Below, in pieces: positions 26,815-40,533 of a stretch of 64,000 nucleotides of DNA; positions within the stretch are counted from its first letter, which is position 1; each line of letters starts with the position of its first letter. The DNA comes from Lactiplantibacillus plajomi (GTDB lineage Bacteria; Bacillota; Bacilli; Lactobacillales; Lactobacillaceae), in NCBI RefSeq assembly GCF_005405405.1, contig NZ_BJDZ01000012.1:27852-91851 (forward strand), in the 5' to 3' direction. Position numbers and translations under genes: made by a program. The notes below the pieces were generated by a model. It did no database searches and was not told the DNA's origin. It was given only the letters and a program-made list of their open reading frames with translations.

Positions 26815-27049
26815 GATGACACCTCCTTCTCCATAATGACATGAATCGGTACGATTTAAGTCGTTAGTTTCAAAACGCAGTCTAAATCCTAAACGCATTT
26901 CCTGACTACTATAGCATAGAATGCCAAATTTGAAAACAAAAAGTTAAAATTTTCACCGCTAATACCGACCAGCTGATCGATTTATTTTGGGGGCAACGTT
27001 GGGGATGGTCCGCGAACAACTTTCCGGTATCCCCAAACTGTGAACAGGC

Positions 27050-27266
27050 TTTTGCACAGAATCACTGGTTGTGATTAAAGTTATCCACAGCCCCATTTTA
27101 TCGTGTGCATAACTCTGAGATGCCTTGCTACGTTAGGCTTAATTTTAAACTTAATTTTGTGGATAACTGGCAGCTTATGAAATTTCGGCTGACTTTTCGA
27201 CAAGCTGTGATTATTTTAAAAACAGCCTGTGATTTATTCTAACTTCAGTTGTCCACCTGTGGAAAA
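27050..27266. other. oriC: oriC, first part: DnaA-box cluster upstream of dnaA
   Basis: DnaA boxes (TTATNCACA or its complement) are seen at 27081-27089 (TTATCCACA), 27104-27112 (TGTGCATAA) and 27158-27166 (TGTGGATAA), with near-boxes at 27050-27058 (TTTTGCACA) and 27258-27266 (TGTGGAAAA). A+T-rich stretches lie between them (about 27133-27157 and 27205-27240). The last near-box overlaps the likely dnaA -35, fitting autoregulation. Gene order changes strand here. Confidence 0.92.
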
Positions 27267-27282
27267 CTCAATACGTTCATGC

Positions 27283-27288
27283 TAAAAT
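27283..27288 (+). promoter_or_regulatory. Likely dnaA promoter -10
   Basis: TAAAAT preceded by TTCATGC lies about 35 nt before the dnaA start codon. The -35 position (17 bp upstream) falls in the near-DnaA-box TGTGGAAAA, so DnaA could repress its own gene. Confidence 0.5.
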
Positions 27289-27321
27289 AGAATTACGTTT
27301 TTTAAGAAAAGGGGTATCCAC

Positions 27322-28683
27322 GTGCTGGAACGTAATGACTTATGGAATCTCATTAAGTTCTCCATGGAACAGGATCTGTCCAAGATCACGTTCCAAACGT
27401 TTGTCGAACCCGCGAAACCACTCCAGCTCGATAACTCCCAAATGACGATCGAAGTGCCAACTAATTTACACCGCGATTATTGGGAAAAGAACCTGGCTGC
27501 CAAATTTACGGACCTCGCAATGCAGGCAACCAACGAGCAAATTCGCCCGGTCATGATAACGGAAGAAGAACATCAGCAACTTACGAAAGATTCGCAAGTG
27601 ACTACCGGTAACGTTGCGGCTGGTCAATCCGCCAACGCAACTACCCCCACATTTATGCGGGAAACGAAACTCAACCCGAAATATACGTTCGATACTTTCG
27701 TGATCGGCAAGGGCAACCAAATGGCCCACGCCGCCGCGTTAGTGGTGTCGGAAGAACCCGGCTCCATGTATAATCCGTTGTTTTTCTATGGGGGCGTTGG
27801 TCTGGGCAAAACCCACCTAATGCACGCTATCGGTAACAAATTATTAGAATCGGACCCGACGCGTAACGTCAAGTACGTGACCAGCGAGTCCTTTACCAAC
27901 GAACTGATCAATGCGATCCAAACTAAAAAACAAGAAGCGTTTCGGGAAGAGTACCGTAACGTCGACTTGCTTTTGGTCGATGATATTCAGTTCTTTGCTA
28001 ACAAGGAAGCCACTCAAGAAGAGTTCTTCCATACGTTTAACGCTTTATATGAAGAGAACAAGCAAATCGTCTTAACGTCCGACCGCTTGCCGAACGAAAT
28101 TCCGCAACTGCAAGACCGACTCGTATCACGGTTCAAATGGGGCTTATCCGTTGATATCACCCCACCAGACCTCGAAACCCGGATTGCAATTTTACGGAAT
28201 AAAGCGGATCTGGAAGGCATTACCATTCCCGACGATACGTTAAGTTACATCGCCGGCCAAATCGACTCCAACGTGCGTGAACTTGAGGGCGCCCTTGCCC
28301 GGGTTCAGGCTTATTCGCGCCTTAATAACTCACCAATCACCACGAGTTTAGTGGCCGATGCTTTGAAAAGCCTACACCTTAACTCGAAGCTATCCGAAGT
28401 CTCGATTCCGGTCATTCAGGAAAAGGTCGCTAAGTATTTCCACGTGACCGTGGCGGAACTTAAGGGGAAGAAACGGAATAAACAAATCGTGATCCCGCGC
28501 CAAATCGCCATGTACCTATCACGCGAACTGACCGACAGTTCACTACCGCGAATCGGTAACGAATTCGGCGGGAAGGATCATACGACCGTTATTCACGCCT
28601 ATGATAAGATTGAAGCGGCCCTTAAAACCGACACCGAGATGCAAAAATCAGTTGGTGATTTGAAGGGGCAGCTCAAAGCCTAA
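27322..28683 (+). CDS. dnaA: Chromosomal replication initiator protein DnaA
   Basis: Binds DnaA boxes at oriC and melts the origin. The 453-residue protein has the N-terminal DnaB-interaction domain (1-85), a variable linker, the AAA+ domain ([20 protein letters not shown]alker [10 protein letters not shown] Walker B), and the C-terminal box-binding domain with signature [15 protein letters not shown]. The start is GTG at 27322 with AAGGGG upstream. DnaA boxes flank it on both sides. Confidence 0.99.
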   Translation: MLERNDLWNLIKFSMEQDLSKITFQTFVEPAKPLQLDNSQMTIEVPTNLHRDYWEKNLAAKFTDLAMQATNEQIRPVMITEEEHQQLTKDSQVTTGNVAAGQSANATTPTFMRETKLNPKYTFDTFVIGKGNQMAHAAALVVSEEPGSMYNPLFFYGGVGLGKTHLMHAIGNKLLESDPTRNVKYVTSESFTNELINAIQTKKQEAFREEYRNVDLLLVDDIQFFANKEATQEEFFHTFNALYEENKQIVLTSDRLPNEIPQLQDRLVSRFKWGLSVDITPPDLETRIAILRNKADLEGITIPDDTLSYIAGQIDSNVRELEGALARVQAYSRLNNSPITTSLVADALKSLHLNSKLSEVSIPVIQEKVAKYFHVTVAELKGKKRNKQIVIPRQIAMYLSRELTDSSLPRIGNEFGGKDHTTVIHAYDKIEAALKTDTEMQKSVGDLKGQLKA

Positions 28684-28776
28684 TGTGGATAAAAATGAAT
28701 AAGTTGCTAAATTGTCCACAAGTTATGCACATGTGGACAATTCAAGTCAGACAGGCTTTTTGCAAACTTTTCCACA
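28684..28776. other. oriC: oriC, second part: DnaA-box cluster between dnaA and dnaN
   Basis: Perfect or near-perfect boxes at 28684-28692 (TGTGGATAA), 28712-28720 (TTGTCCACA), 28723-28731 (TTATGCACA), 28732-28740 (TGTGGACAA) and 28768-28776 (TTTTCCACA). This dense, tightly spaced group followed by an A+T-rich stretch (28800-28830) is the usual unwinding half of a bipartite Gram-positive origin. Confidence 0.93.
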
Positions 28777-28859
28777 ATATCCACCGCACTACTAGTACTA
28801 CGAACTTTAATTACTAATCTATATTTAACCGCACCGTTACTAGAAGAGAGGATCAACTT

Positions 28860-29999
28860 ATGAAATTCACGATCAACCGATCAGCATTCATTAAAGAATT
28901 AAACAACGTCCAACGGGCAATTTCTTCTAAAACCACGATTCCAATTTTAACTGGTTTAAAGCTAGACGTTGCTAGTGACGCCATTACCTTAACCGGTAGT
29001 GACGCCGATATTTCAATTGAAACCACGATTCCAGCTGTCGACGACAACAATACGTTAGTCGTGGAAGCGGAAGGCTCCATCGTCTTACCCGCACGTTTCT
29101 TCAGCGAAATCGTTAAGAAATTACCTGAAGATACCATGACGGTCAACGTTGAAGACGGCTTTCAAACCCAGATCACCTCGGGGGCCGCGTCCTTTACGAT
29201 CAACGGCTTAGATCCGGAAAACTACCCGCACCTACCCGAAATTGATACGACCAACACCGTGACCCTAGCCGGCGACGTCTTTAAAGAATTGATCGGTCAA
29301 ACGGTTATCGCCGTTTCAACCCAGGAAAGCCGGCCGATTCTGACCGGGGTCCACTTTATTTTGAAGGACGGCGAATTTTTAGCCGTTGCAACCGATTCAC
29401 ACCGCTTAAGTCAACGTAAAATTAAGTTACCGGAAGCTAATAACGCCGATTATGACGTGATTATTCCGGGGAAAAGCTTAACCGAACTTTCCCGGATGAT
29501 CGGTGACAACAACCCCGACGTTCAGATGCGCTTATCCGAAAACCAAGTGTTGTTCGTGTTGGGTAACACTTCGTTTTATTCCCGCTTACTGGAGGGGAAC
29601 TATCCCGATACATCGCGCTTGATTCCAAAAGAATCGAGTACAACCGTGGAAATCGAAGCGCCGGCGCTCTCCGCTGCAATTGAACGGGCATCATTACTGT
29701 CACACGAAAGCCGCAATAACGTGGTTCGGTTCTCGGTCAACCCAAGTGATAAGACGGTGACGATTTTTGGGAACTCGCCGGACGTCGGTGAAGTCACCGA
29801 ACAGTTGCAACCAGCCGAATTAACCGGTGATGAACTGGAAATTTCGTTTAACCCGGACTACATGAAGGAAGCCTTACGTTCGTTCGGCCAAGCCATGATT
29901 CGGATTTCGTTCACGATGGCGTTACGACCATTTACGTTGGTCCCAACCGAAGACGGCGAAAACTTTATTCAGTTGATCACGCCGGTACGGACTTTTTAA
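28860..29999 (+). CDS. dnaN: DNA polymerase III beta subunit (sliding clamp)
   Basis: Ring-shaped processivity factor for Pol III. The 379-residue protein begins MKFTINRSAFIKELNNVQRA and has the three repeated clamp domains; the C-terminus MALRPFTLVPTEDGENFIQL with ITPVRTF is the conserved partner-binding end. The ATG has AGAGAGG 9 nt upstream. Followed by a strong terminator. Confidence 0.99.
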   Translation: MKFTINRSAFIKELNNVQRAISSKTTIPILTGLKLDVASDAITLTGSDADISIETTIPAVDDNNTLVVEAEGSIVLPARFFSEIVKKLPEDTMTVNVEDGFQTQITSGAASFTINGLDPENYPHLPEIDTTNTVTLAGDVFKELIGQTVIAVSTQESRPILTGVHFILKDGEFLAVATDSHRLSQRKIKLPEANNADYDVIIPGKSLTELSRMIGDNNPDVQMRLSENQVLFVLGNTSFYSRLLEGNYPDTSRLIPKESSTTVEIEAPALSAAIERASLLSHESRNNVVRFSVNPSDKTVTIFGNSPDVGEVTEQLQPAELTGDELEISFNPDYMKEALRSFGQAMIRISFTMALRPFTLVPTEDGENFIQLITPVRTF

Positions 30000-30026
30000 G
30001 CACTGAATAAATATCCAAATTCAAGT

Positions 30027-30065
30027 AAAGCCCCGTCATTTCAAGCTGAAATGACGGGGCTTTTT
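30027..30065 (+). terminator. Terminator after dnaN
   Basis: AAAGCCCCGTCATTTCA-AGC-TGAAATGACGGGGCTTTTT, a perfect 17-bp stem with T tail. Confidence 0.95.
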
Positions 30066-30221
30066 AACGCGTGTAAGTAATGCTAAGGCCATGGGCAGCA
30101 CGCTTTTTAACAGTGCTGTAACTATTGAAGTTCGTGTAAATGCATAAACTAGTCGTTACGGAAATCGGCTGATTATGGATCGGGTGACGGATTGTTAGGT
30201 TGAAGGGCGGGCGTTACCCCT

Positions 30222-30341
30222 GAATTTTGCGGTAAAAAATCACGGAACTTTTAGCAAAAACGCAAAATTCGGGAATTTTAGCAAATTTACCCCCGGGTTA
30301 GTACCCCGACATTAAAATGGCTTAAATCGGCTTAAAATGGC
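30222..30341. repeat. Repeat-rich gap between dnaN and yaaA
   Basis: GAATTTTGCG (30222-30231) and CGCAAAATTC (30261-30270) are a perfect inverted pair separated by 29 nt. TTTTAGCAAA occurs twice (30249 and 30276). Three tandem 10-mers follow at 30312-30341: TTAAAATGGC, TTAAATCGGC, TTAAAATGGC. No gene fits here; the yaaA promoter starts 18 nt later. Function unknown. Confidence 0.7.
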
Positions 30342-30359
30342 TCTGAGCACGGTTACAAA

Positions 30360-30388
30360 TTGAATTTTCATGAAAAAACAAGTATAAT
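30360..30388 (+). promoter_or_regulatory. Promoter of the yaaA-recF-gyrB operon
   Basis: TTGAAT (30360-30365), a 17-bp spacer and a perfect TATAAT (30383-30388), about 80 nt before yaaA. Confidence 0.8.
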
Positions 30389-30466
30389 ATAACCTGTTGA
30401 AGCGTGTCTTTTGACGCGTTAATAGATGCTCGATAGCTTGTGAGGAAAGGTTAGGCAGGTGACATT

Positions 30467-30700
30467 GTGAAACAGCCAGTAGATATCAGAACGTCCTACA
30501 TCACGTTAGGACAGCTTCTGAAAGAAACGGCCATCATTGGATCGGGTGGTCAAGCAAAGTGGTTCTTAAAAGAAACGACCGTTCTCGTGAATGGTGAACC
30601 AGATGATCGGCGGGGTCGTAAACTTTATCCGGGCGACACGATTGAAGTTGCGGACAACGGATCATTTTTTATTCGCTCGGAACAAGAAACGACTGATTAG
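30467..30700 (+). CDS. yaaA: S4-domain RNA-binding protein YaaA
   Basis: The 77-residue protein is a single S4 domain: ITLGQLLKETAIIGSGGQAK and then VLVNGEPDDRRGRKLYPGDT. It is conserved between dnaN and recF in Firmicutes and is thought to act on ribosomes or RNA. Start GTG at 30467, with GGCAGG upstream. The stop is immediately followed by the recF ATG (no gap), indicating translational coupling. Confidence 0.95.
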   Translation: MKQPVDIRTSYITLGQLLKETAIIGSGGQAKWFLKETTVLVNGEPDDRRGRKLYPGDTIEVADNGSFFIRSEQETTD

Positions 30701-33768
<3,068 letters not shown>

Positions 33769-33834
33769 TCACGTGCTGACTAACGGCTTGCGCTTTAACA
33801 AACAACAACGGCAGTCAAGAAGGAGGACACTACT

Positions 33835-36402
33835 TTGGCTGATTCAGATTTATCGAACAATCGAATAACAGACGTGAACCTCTCCAAGACCATGCGGACG
33901 TCATTTTTAAGCTACGCAATGAGTGTTATCGTTGCGCGGGCGTTACCGGATGTGCGGGATGGTTTAAAGCCAGTTCACCGCCGGATTCTTTACGGCATGA
34001 GCGAACTCGGGGTCACTCCGGACAAACCTTATAAGAAGTCTGCCCGGATCGTCGGCGACGTCATGGGGAAGTACCATCCCCACGGTGACTCCGCAATTTA
34101 CGAATCAATGGTACGGATGGCCCAGGACTTTAGTTACCGGTACATGTTAGTTGACGGTCACGGGAACTTCGGGTCGGTCGACGGTGATGGTGCCGCGGCG
34201 ATGCGGTATACCGAAGCCCGGATGAGTAAGATCGCGGTTGAAATGTTACGTGATATTAATAAAGACACGGTTGATTGGCAACCCAACTACGACGATACCG
34301 AACGGGAACCCGAAGTTTTACCAGCGCGCTTCCCGAACCTGCTCGTTAACGGGGCAACTGGGATCGCCGTTGGGATGACGACCAACATTCCGCCGCATAA
34401 CTTGTCCGAAGTTATTTCGGCCATTCACATGCTGATGGATAATCCGGACGCAACGACGACCGACTTGATGGAAGTCTTACCCGGTCCCGATTTTCCAACC
34501 GGTGGGATCGTGATGGGGAAGTCCGGGATTCGCCGGGCTTACGAGACCGGTCGCGGTAACATTATCGTCCGCGCTAAGGTCGATATCAAAGAAGAAAAGA
34601 ACGGCAAACAGCGGATCATCGTTAACGAGTTACCGTACATGGTCAACAAGGCGAAGCTGATCGAACGGATCGCCTCGTTAGCCCGTGATAAGGAAATCGA
34701 AGGGATTACCGACATCAACGATGAAAGTGACCGCGAAGGGATGCGGGTCGTGATTGACGTGCGGCGCGATGCGAGTGCTTCGGTGATCTTAAACAACCTT
34801 TACAAGATGACCCTGATGCAGACCAACTTTGGCTTCAACATGTTAGCCATCGTTAAGGGTGCGCCGAAAGTGTTGAGCTTGAAGCAAATCTTGACGTACT
34901 ACTTGGAACACCAAGAAGACGTGATTCGCCGGCGGACACAATTCGACTTGAAGAAGGCCCAAGCACGGGCCCACATTCTAGAAGGGTTGCGCATCGCGCT
35001 CGATCACATTGACGAAATTATTCGGATCATTCGCCAGTCGCAAACTAGCGAAATCGCGAAGAACCAGTTAATGGACAATTTCGGCCTATCTGATAAGCAG
35101 GCCCAAGCAATCTTGGACATGCGATTAGTGCGGTTGACTGGTTTGGAACGTGAAAAGATCGAGAGTGAATACCAAGACCTCTTGAAGGCCATCGCTGACT
35201 ACAAGGCCATCTTGGCTAGTCGGGAACGGATTAACCAAATTATTTACGAAGAATTGCTTGAGATTCAACGTAAATTTGGCGACCCGCGCCGGACCGAGTT
35301 GATGGTCGGGGAAGTCCTGAGTATTGAAGACGAAGACTTGATCGAAGAAGAAGAAGTTGCGGTCACGCTGACCCATAACGGCTACATTAAGCGGCTCCCA
35401 ACGACTGAATTTAAGTCGCAACACCGTGGTGGTCGCGGTATTCAAGGGATGGACGTGCACGATGACGACTTCATCGAACACTTACTGACCACGTCGACCC
35501 ACGACGTGCTGCTATTCTTTACCAACGCTGGTAAAGTTTACCGGATGAAGGCTTACGAGATTCCGGAATACGGCCGAACGGCGAAGGGAATTCCGGTCAT
35601 CAACTTACTGGGTGTTAACTCCGGCGAAAAGATTCAGGCGGTGGTTAACGTTTCCGGTAAGGCGGATGATACTGACAAGTACCTGTTCTTTACGACCGTT
35701 AACGGGGTCGTTAAGCGGACGCCGGTTCAAGAATTCGCCAACATTCGTAGTAACGGGTTGAAGGCCATTACGTTGAAGGACGGCGATGAACTGATCGGTG
35801 TGCGGATTACCGATGGCGACCAAAACGTCATTATCGGGACCCACGATGGTTACGCGGTCAGCTTCCAAGAAGAAGCCGTTCGTTCAATGGGCCGGACCGC
35901 AACCGGGGTCCGCGGGATTCGGTTACGGGATAACGACTTCGTAATCGGTTTTGATGTCCTGAAACCGGACAGTAAGGTCTTTGTTATCACCGAAAAGGGT
36001 TACGGCAAACAAACGCCGGCCGCGGAATACCCGATTAAGGGCCGTGGCGGTAAGGGAATCAAGACCGCTAACGTGACCGACAAGAACGGGCATTTAGCTG
36101 GGTTGACGACCGTTACCGGCGATGAAGACATCATGGTCATGACGGACCAGGGGGTCATGATTCGCTTCGGCATTACGACCGTGTCACAAACTGGACGTTC
36201 GACCCTCGGGGTACGATTGATCCGGTTAGATGACGGTGGTAAGGTGGCTACGATGGCAAAGGTCGATCCGGAACCAGTTGAGGACGACCAGCCGGATGAG
36301 ACTGCTGAAACGACCGCAACCGAAAACGACGGTGCGACGAGTGAAGCAGCACCTACCACGCCGGATGAACAAGCAACACCAAACGATGATGATCAAGCAT
36401 AG
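33835..36402 (+). CDS. gyrA: DNA gyrase subunit A
   Basis: Breakage-reunion subunit. The 855-residue protein has the winged-helix quinolone-determining region [20 protein letters not shown], the catalytic Tyr in [10 protein letters not shown], and the C-terminal beta-pinwheel with the GyrA box QHRGGRG. The QRDR carries Ser and Glu at the two usual positions (GDSAIYE), the susceptible-type residues. An acidic, Thr-rich C-terminal tail (about 800-855) is present. Start TTG at 33835 with AAGGAGG 8 nt upstream, 66 nt after gyrB. Confidence 0.98.
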   Translation: MADSDLSNNRITDVNLSKTMRTSFLSYAMSVIVARALPDVRDGLKPVHRRILYGMSELGVTPDKPYKKSARIVGDVMGKYHPHGDSAIYESMVRMAQDFSYRYMLVDGHGNFGSVDGDGAAAMRYTEARMSKIAVEMLRDINKDTVDWQPNYDDTEREPEVLPARFPNLLVNGATGIAVGMTTNIPPHNLSEVISAIHMLMDNPDATTTDLMEVLPGPDFPTGGIVMGKSGIRRAYETGRGNIIVRAKVDIKEEKNGKQRIIVNELPYMVNKAKLIERIASLARDKEIEGITDINDESDREGMRVVIDVRRDASASVILNNLYKMTLMQTNFGFNMLAIVKGAPKVLSLKQILTYYLEHQEDVIRRRTQFDLKKAQARAHILEGLRIALDHIDEIIRIIRQSQTSEIAKNQLMDNFGLSDKQAQAILDMRLVRLTGLEREKIESEYQDLLKAIADYKAILASRERINQIIYEELLEIQRKFGDPRRTELMVGEVLSIEDEDLIEEEEVAVTLTHNGYIKRLPTTEFKSQHRGGRGIQGMDVHDDDFIEHLLTTSTHDVLLFFTNAGKVYRMKAYEIPEYGRTAKGIPVINLLGVNSGEKIQAVVNVSGKADDTDKYLFFTTVNGVVKRTPVQEFANIRSNGLKAITLKDGDELIGVRITDGDQNVIIGTHDGYAVSFQEEAVRSMGRTATGVRGIRLRDNDFVIGFDVLKPDSKVFVITEKGYGKQTPAAEYPIKGRGGKGIKTANVTDKNGHLAGLTTVTGDEDIMVMTDQGVMIRFGITTVSQTGRSTLGVRLIRLDDGGKVATMAKVDPEPVEDDQPDETAETTATENDGATSEAAPTTPDEQATPNDDDQA

Positions 36403-36411
36403 TTAAGTTTT

Positions 36412-36454
36412 AAAAAATTAGGTTGCTAGCGTTGGCTGGTAACCTAATTTTTTT
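36412..36454 (+). terminator. Terminator after gyrA
   Basis: AAAAATTAGGTTGCTAGC and GCTGGTAACCTAATTTTTTT pair with mismatches near the loop; T-rich tail. Confidence 0.85.
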
Positions 36455-36458
36455 GAAA

Positions 36459-36474
36459 TATTTCCCGGGAAATA
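36459..36474. promoter_or_regulatory. Noc-binding site (NBS) candidate
   Basis: TATTTCCCGGGAAATA is a perfect 16-bp palindrome containing the full Bacillus Noc consensus ATTTCCCGGGAAAT. A second identical copy is at 51612. Noc binding would mark the nucleoid to prevent division over it. Confidence 0.82.
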
Positions 36475-36554
36475 AAATGATTTTGCGGCTAACTTTACGA
36501 AATTAAACCATGTAACGGGTTCCATGATCTTTTGAGTTAGTCGGCCGCAGTACC

Positions 36555-36583
36555 TTGCAACAATTGGAATGAGATGCTATACT
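36555..36583 (+). promoter_or_regulatory. Promoter of rpsF-ssb-rpsR
   Basis: TTGCAA (36555-36560), a 17-bp spacer ending TGC, and TATACT (36578-36583). A leader of about 85 nt with stem-forming sequence precedes rpsF. Confidence 0.75.
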
Positions 36584-36673
36584 TGTAATTCGTGAGTATC
36601 TAAGTAGCCCTTAGATTACTTTCCTTGCTCTTCAAAAAGAAGGGCCTGAAGTCCATAAGGAGGTGCAAATTTC

Positions 36674-36973
36674 ATGAGTGAATCAAAGAAATATGAAATT
36701 ACTTACATCGTACGTCCCGACATCGACGACGCTGCCAAGACAGCTTTAGTTGATCGTTTCGACAAAATCTTAACTGATAACGGTGCGCAAGTAATCGATT
36801 CAAAAGATTGGTCAAAGCGTCGTTTCGCATACGAAATCGGCGGTTTCAATGAAGGTACTTATCATATCGTTAACTTAACGACGACTGATGACACGCCTTT
36901 AAACGAATTTGATCGTCTTTCAAAGATCAATGATGACATCTTACGTCACATGATCGTTAAACGCGAAGACTAA
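36674..36973 (+). CDS. rpsF: 30S ribosomal protein S6
   Basis: The 99-residue protein starts [20 protein letters not shown] and contains [20 protein letters not shown], the S6 core. It binds S18 on the 30S platform; rpsR is two genes downstream. ATG has AAGGAGG 9 nt upstream. Confidence 0.98.
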   Translation: MSESKKYEITYIVRPDIDDAAKTALVDRFDKILTDNGAQVIDSKDWSKRRFAYEIGGFNEGTYHIVNLTTTDDTPLNEFDRLSKINDDILRHMIVKRED

Positions 36974-37007
36974 TAAACGATACTAATTCAGAGAGGAGCG
37001 CTTCTGC

Positions 37008-37601
37008 ATGATTAACCGTACAGTTCTTGTTGGCCGACTAACAAGAGATCCGGAATTACGTTACACGAATGGTGGTGCCGCCGTTGCGTCATTTACCCTC
37101 GCCGTTAACCGTAGTTTCACGAACCAAAATGGGGAACGCGAAGCTGATTTCATCAACTGCGTCATCTGGCGTAAAGCTGCTGAAAACTTTGCGAACTTTA
37201 CCCATAAAGGTTCACTTGTTGGGATCGATGGCCGGATTCAAACCCGGAATTACGAAAACCAACAGGGACAGCGGGTATACGTGACGGAAGTCGTCGTTGA
37301 TAACTTCTCATTATTAGAGACCCGCGCTGAGTCTGAACGTCATCAGGCTGCTAACAACGGTGGTAACAATAATTACAACAACGGTAATTCTGGTTACAAC
37401 AACAATAATAATGGGTTCCGTAATCAAGGCCAAAACGCTGCTCCTCAACAACCATCATCCAACAACAATAACAATCCGTTCGGTAACGGTAACGCTGCTA
37501 GTTCGGCACCTTCCAGTGCAACTAACAACAATAACCAGGCCGACCCGTTTGCAAATAACGGGGACCAGATTGACATCTCGGATGATGACTTACCATTCTA
37601 G
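37008..37601 (+). CDS. ssb: Single-stranded DNA-binding protein
   Basis: The 197-residue protein has the OB-fold (1-110: [41 protein letters not shown]), an Asn/Gly/Gln-rich disordered linker (about 115-180) and the acidic tip DISDDDLPF, which recruits replication and repair proteins. Sits between rpsF and rpsR as in most Firmicutes. ATG at 37008 with GAGAGGAG upstream. Confidence 0.98.
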   Translation: MINRTVLVGRLTRDPELRYTNGGAAVASFTLAVNRSFTNQNGEREADFINCVIWRKAAENFANFTHKGSLVGIDGRIQTRNYENQQGQRVYVTEVVVDNFSLLETRAESERHQAANNGGNNNYNNGNSGYNNNNNGFRNQGQNAAPQQPSSNNNNNPFGNGNAASSAPSSATNNNNQADPFANNGDQIDISDDDLPF

Positions 37602-37636
37602 TAGCTTAGCTACGGAGACCGAGGAGGGAAATACCA

Positions 37637-37873
37637 ATGGCACAACAAAGAAGAGGTGGCCGTCGTCGTCGTAAAGTCGACTTCATCGCCGCAAACCATA
37701 TCGAATACATCGATTATAAGGATACTGACTTATTACGTCGTTTCATTTCAGAACGTGGGAAGATTTTGCCACGTCGTGTAACGGGGACTAGTGCTAAGAA
37801 CCAACGTTCTTTAACTATCGCCATCAAGCGTGCACGGATCATGGGCTTATTACCATTCGTATCCGAAGAATAA
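37637..37873 (+). CDS. rpsR: 30S ribosomal protein S18
   Basis: The 78-residue basic protein contains [20 protein letters not shown] and [20 protein letters not shown], the S18 signature. No CxxC zinc motif is seen. ATG has GAGGAGG 9 nt upstream; a strong terminator follows. Confidence 0.98.
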   Translation: MAQQRRGGRRRRKVDFIAANHIEYIDYKDTDLLRRFISERGKILPRRVTGTSAKNQRSLTIAIKRARIMGLLPFVSEE

Positions 37874-37885
37874 TTCAGTTATTCC

Positions 37886-37918
37886 AAAAGCCACAGCCAT
37901 CGGCGCTGTGGCTTTTTT
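37886..37918 (+). terminator. Terminator after rpsR
   Basis: AAAAGCCACAGC-CATCGGC-GCTGTGGCTTTTTT, a 12-bp stem with T tail. Confidence 0.92.
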
Positions 37919-38042
37919 GTACCCTGAGGGGCGAAGTAGCGCGCGCGAAATGTTCCCACGGCTTGGCGAGTAATCGCTGAAGCTGCTAGGCGATTGTGAT
38001 AAAATATAGTTATTACTGAAGAATTATTGAGGGATTTTTAAA

Positions 38043-40055
38043 ATGAAAAAAATTTTTTCGCGCGAAAAAATTCCATTTTTCTTACAAAATCAACAGTTGC
38101 GGCTGCTAGCGTTGGTTATTTTTGGGTTGTCCCTAATCACGTTAGTTACCGGCTTTTTAATGAACTGGATTTTCGGAACGATTATCTTGATTTTAATCAT
38201 TATGGCCGGGGTCATGTCGTATAACACGTTGATTGAGTTGAGTTCGAGCGCTAACGAGTACATTTCCGATTTGACGTACCGGATTAAACGGGGCGAGCAG
38301 GAAGCCCTGATTCAGATGCCAATTGGGGTTCTGATTTTTAACGATGACGATACGATCGAATGGGTCAACCCGTATTTACAACGTTACTTCGGCGACGAAG
38401 ACCTACTGGGTTATAAGCTGGCGGACGTGGACGCCGCGTTAGACGCCACGATCCGGGCTAACCTGGATGAACCCACGACGATTCGCTGGAAGGACTACCA
38501 GTTTGACTTACGCGTTCAGCAGAGTACCAATACGGTCTACATGATGGACGTGACCAAGTACGCTGAACTGACCGACCAGTTTGAAGCCGGTAAGTTAATT
38601 ATTGGCCAGATTTTCTTGGATAACTACGATGAAATTACGCAGTCGATGGCCGATACCGACATTTCAAACTTAAATAACTACGTGACCAACGAGTTATCGA
38701 AGTGGACCCAGATGTTCGGGATGTATCTCAAGCGGCTGGATGACGACCACTTTTTCTTACTCGGTTACGCCAGCAGCTTACAGCGGGTCGAGGAAAATAA
38801 ATTCCGGATTCTTGACCGGATTCGTGAATCGACTTCCAAGCAAAACTTCCCGTTGACTTTAAGTATCGGGATTGCTTACGGCGAACGCAACATGAATAAT
38901 CTGGCCGACCTGGCTCAGAGTAACATGGACCTCGCGTTGGGCCGTGGGGGTGACCAGGTCGTAGTTAAGGCTGAAGACGAACCGGCCCGTTTCTACGGTG
39001 GCAAGACCAACCCGATGGAAAAGCGGACCCGGGTACGGGCGCGGATGATCAGTCAGACGTTACAAGAGCTGATGAACCAGTCCGACCAGGTCTTTGTTCA
39101 GGGGCACCACCAACCGGATATGGACGCGGTCGGGGCCTGCTTAGGGATTCGCCGGATTGCCGAAATGAATGGCAAGCAGTGTTGGATTGTCTTGGATGAA
39201 CAAAACGTGCATTCCGATATTCAACGGTTGTTAGACCAGCTGAAGACCGATGAAAAAATCGAGTCGGCCATCATTTCGCCGGAAGAAGCCTTGGAAAAGG
39301 CGACCGACCAAAGCCTGTTGATCATGGCGGACCATTCCAAGCCAAGTATTTCGATGTCGCAAGCCCTGTACGAACGGTTGGAAAACCGCGTGATGATCAT
39401 TGACCATCACCGCCGGGGCGAAGAATTTCCAGAAAACCCCGTTTTGGTTTATATTGAACCTTACGCCTCGTCGACTTGTGAGCTGATTACCGAAATGTTC
39501 GAGTACCAGTCGCACGACGCGGAACCAATCAATAAAATTGAAGCGACGGCGATGCTGACCGGGATCGTGATCGATACCAAGTCGTTCTCACTACGGTCAG
39601 GTTCACGAACGTTTGACGCCGCCAGTTACCTGCGTTCCGCGGGAGCCGACGCGTTGCTCGTACAACAGTTTATGAAGGAAAACGTCGATAGTTACTTACA
39701 ACGGAACCACTTGATCGAGTCGGTCGAGTTCGTTAACCAGGACATGGCCCTGTGTGTCGGCGAAAATGACCAGGTTTACGATCCGGTCACGGCGGCCCAA
39801 GCAGCGGATTCGCTGCTGTCGATGTCCGGCGTGGACGCGTCGTTCGTGATTACCCGCCGTGAAGATGGCCGCGTCGGTATTTCGGCCCGTTCGTTGGGTG
39901 AAATCAACGTCCAGGTTTACATGGAAAAACTGGGGGGTGGCGGTCACTTATCGAACGCTGCAACCCAAATTGAAGGGAAGTCCGTGGATGACGTTAAGCA
40001 GGAACTGATTGACCTGCTAACGGCGACGGATGAAACAACACCAGAATCTAATTAG
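38043..40055 (+). CDS. gdpP: Cyclic-di-AMP phosphodiesterase GdpP
   Basis: Hydrolyses c-di-AMP, controlling potassium, osmotic and cell-wall balance. The 670-residue membrane protein has two N-terminal helices (about 20-65), a PAS-like domain (85-170), a degenerate GGDEF domain (about 175-310) and a DHH/DHHA1 phosphodiesterase. The latter shows [25 protein letters not shown] and the C-terminal [12 protein letters not shown]. All metal-binding DHH residues are visible. ATG at 38043. It precedes rplI by 11 nt, the conserved gdpP-rplI-dnaB cluster. Confidence 0.97.
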   Translation: MKKIFSREKIPFFLQNQQLRLLALVIFGLSLITLVTGFLMNWIFGTIILILIIMAGVMSYNTLIELSSSANEYISDLTYRIKRGEQEALIQMPIGVLIFNDDDTIEWVNPYLQRYFGDEDLLGYKLADVDAALDATIRANLDEPTTIRWKDYQFDLRVQQSTNTVYMMDVTKYAELTDQFEAGKLIIGQIFLDNYDEITQSMADTDISNLNNYVTNELSKWTQMFGMYLKRLDDDHFFLLGYASSLQRVEENKFRILDRIRESTSKQNFPLTLSIGIAYGERNMNNLADLAQSNMDLALGRGGDQVVVKAEDEPARFYGGKTNPMEKRTRVRARMISQTLQELMNQSDQVFVQGHHQPDMDAVGACLGIRRIAEMNGKQCWIVLDEQNVHSDIQRLLDQLKTDEKIESAIISPEEALEKATDQSLLIMADHSKPSISMSQALYERLENRVMIIDHHRRGEEFPENPVLVYIEPYASSTCELITEMFEYQSHDAEPINKIEATAMLTGIVIDTKSFSLRSGSRTFDAASYLRSAGADALLVQQFMKENVDSYLQRNHLIESVEFVNQDMALCVGENDQVYDPVTAAQAADSLLSMSGVDASFVITRREDGRVGISARSLGEINVQVYMEKLGGGGHLSNAATQIEGKSVDDVKQELIDLLTATDETTPESN

Positions 40056-40066
40056 GAGTGAGCAAG

Positions 40067-40519
40067 ATGCAAGTTATTTTCTTAAGCGATGTTCGTGGCA
40101 AGGGTAAACGGGGCCAAATTAAAAACGTTCCCGACGGCTACGCCCAAAACTTTTTGATCAAAAAGGGGTTAGCCAAGGAAGCCACTAAGGGTGCCGTAGC
40201 CACTTTAAAGGCAGAACAAAAAAATGAAGCGGCTAAGGCGGCTGAAGAACTCGCCGACGCTAAAAAGACGAAGGTTTCGTTGGAAGCTGACGAAACGGTG
40301 GTTGAATTGAAAGCCAAGGCCGGGACGGACGGGCGTTTATTCGGCTCGATTCCTAGCAAGCAGATTGCAACCGCGTTGGCTGACCAGTACAACGTTAAGT
40401 TAGATAAACGTAAAATCGAATTACCAGATCCAATCCGGGTTCTGGGTTACACGAACGTGCCCGTTAAGTTGCACCCGGAAGTTACGGCTAAGATTCGCGT
40501 GCACGTGGTCGAAAAGTAA
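40067..40519 (+). CDS. rplI: 50S ribosomal protein L9
   Basis: The 150-residue protein begins [20 protein letters not shown] and contains [16 protein letters not shown], then a long charged helix and the C-terminal domain. I use ATG 40067 because TAGGAG lies 8 nt upstream; GTG at 40058 would overlap that site. Starts 11 nt after gdpP. Confidence 0.97.
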   Translation: MQVIFLSDVRGKGKRGQIKNVPDGYAQNFLIKKGLAKEATKGAVATLKAEQKNEAAKAAEELADAKKTKVSLEADETVVELKAKAGTDGRLFGSIPSKQIATALADQYNVKLDKRKIELPDPIRVLGYTNVPVKLHPEVTAKIRVHVVEK

Positions 40520-40533
40520 AAAGGGGACCGTAA

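Noticed and set aside
33923..36359. Long antisense frames opposite gyrA and gyrB
   Set aside because: They mirror highly expressed genes with biased third positions and have no start signals.
36584..36673. S6:S18 autoregulatory leader RNA before rpsF
   Set aside because: The leader can form a stem but I could not identify the conserved bulge of that motif with confidence.
37344..37560. AAC/AAT-rich repeat in ssb as a tandem repeat element
   Set aside because: It encodes the usual Asn/Gly-rich SSB linker and has no regular period.
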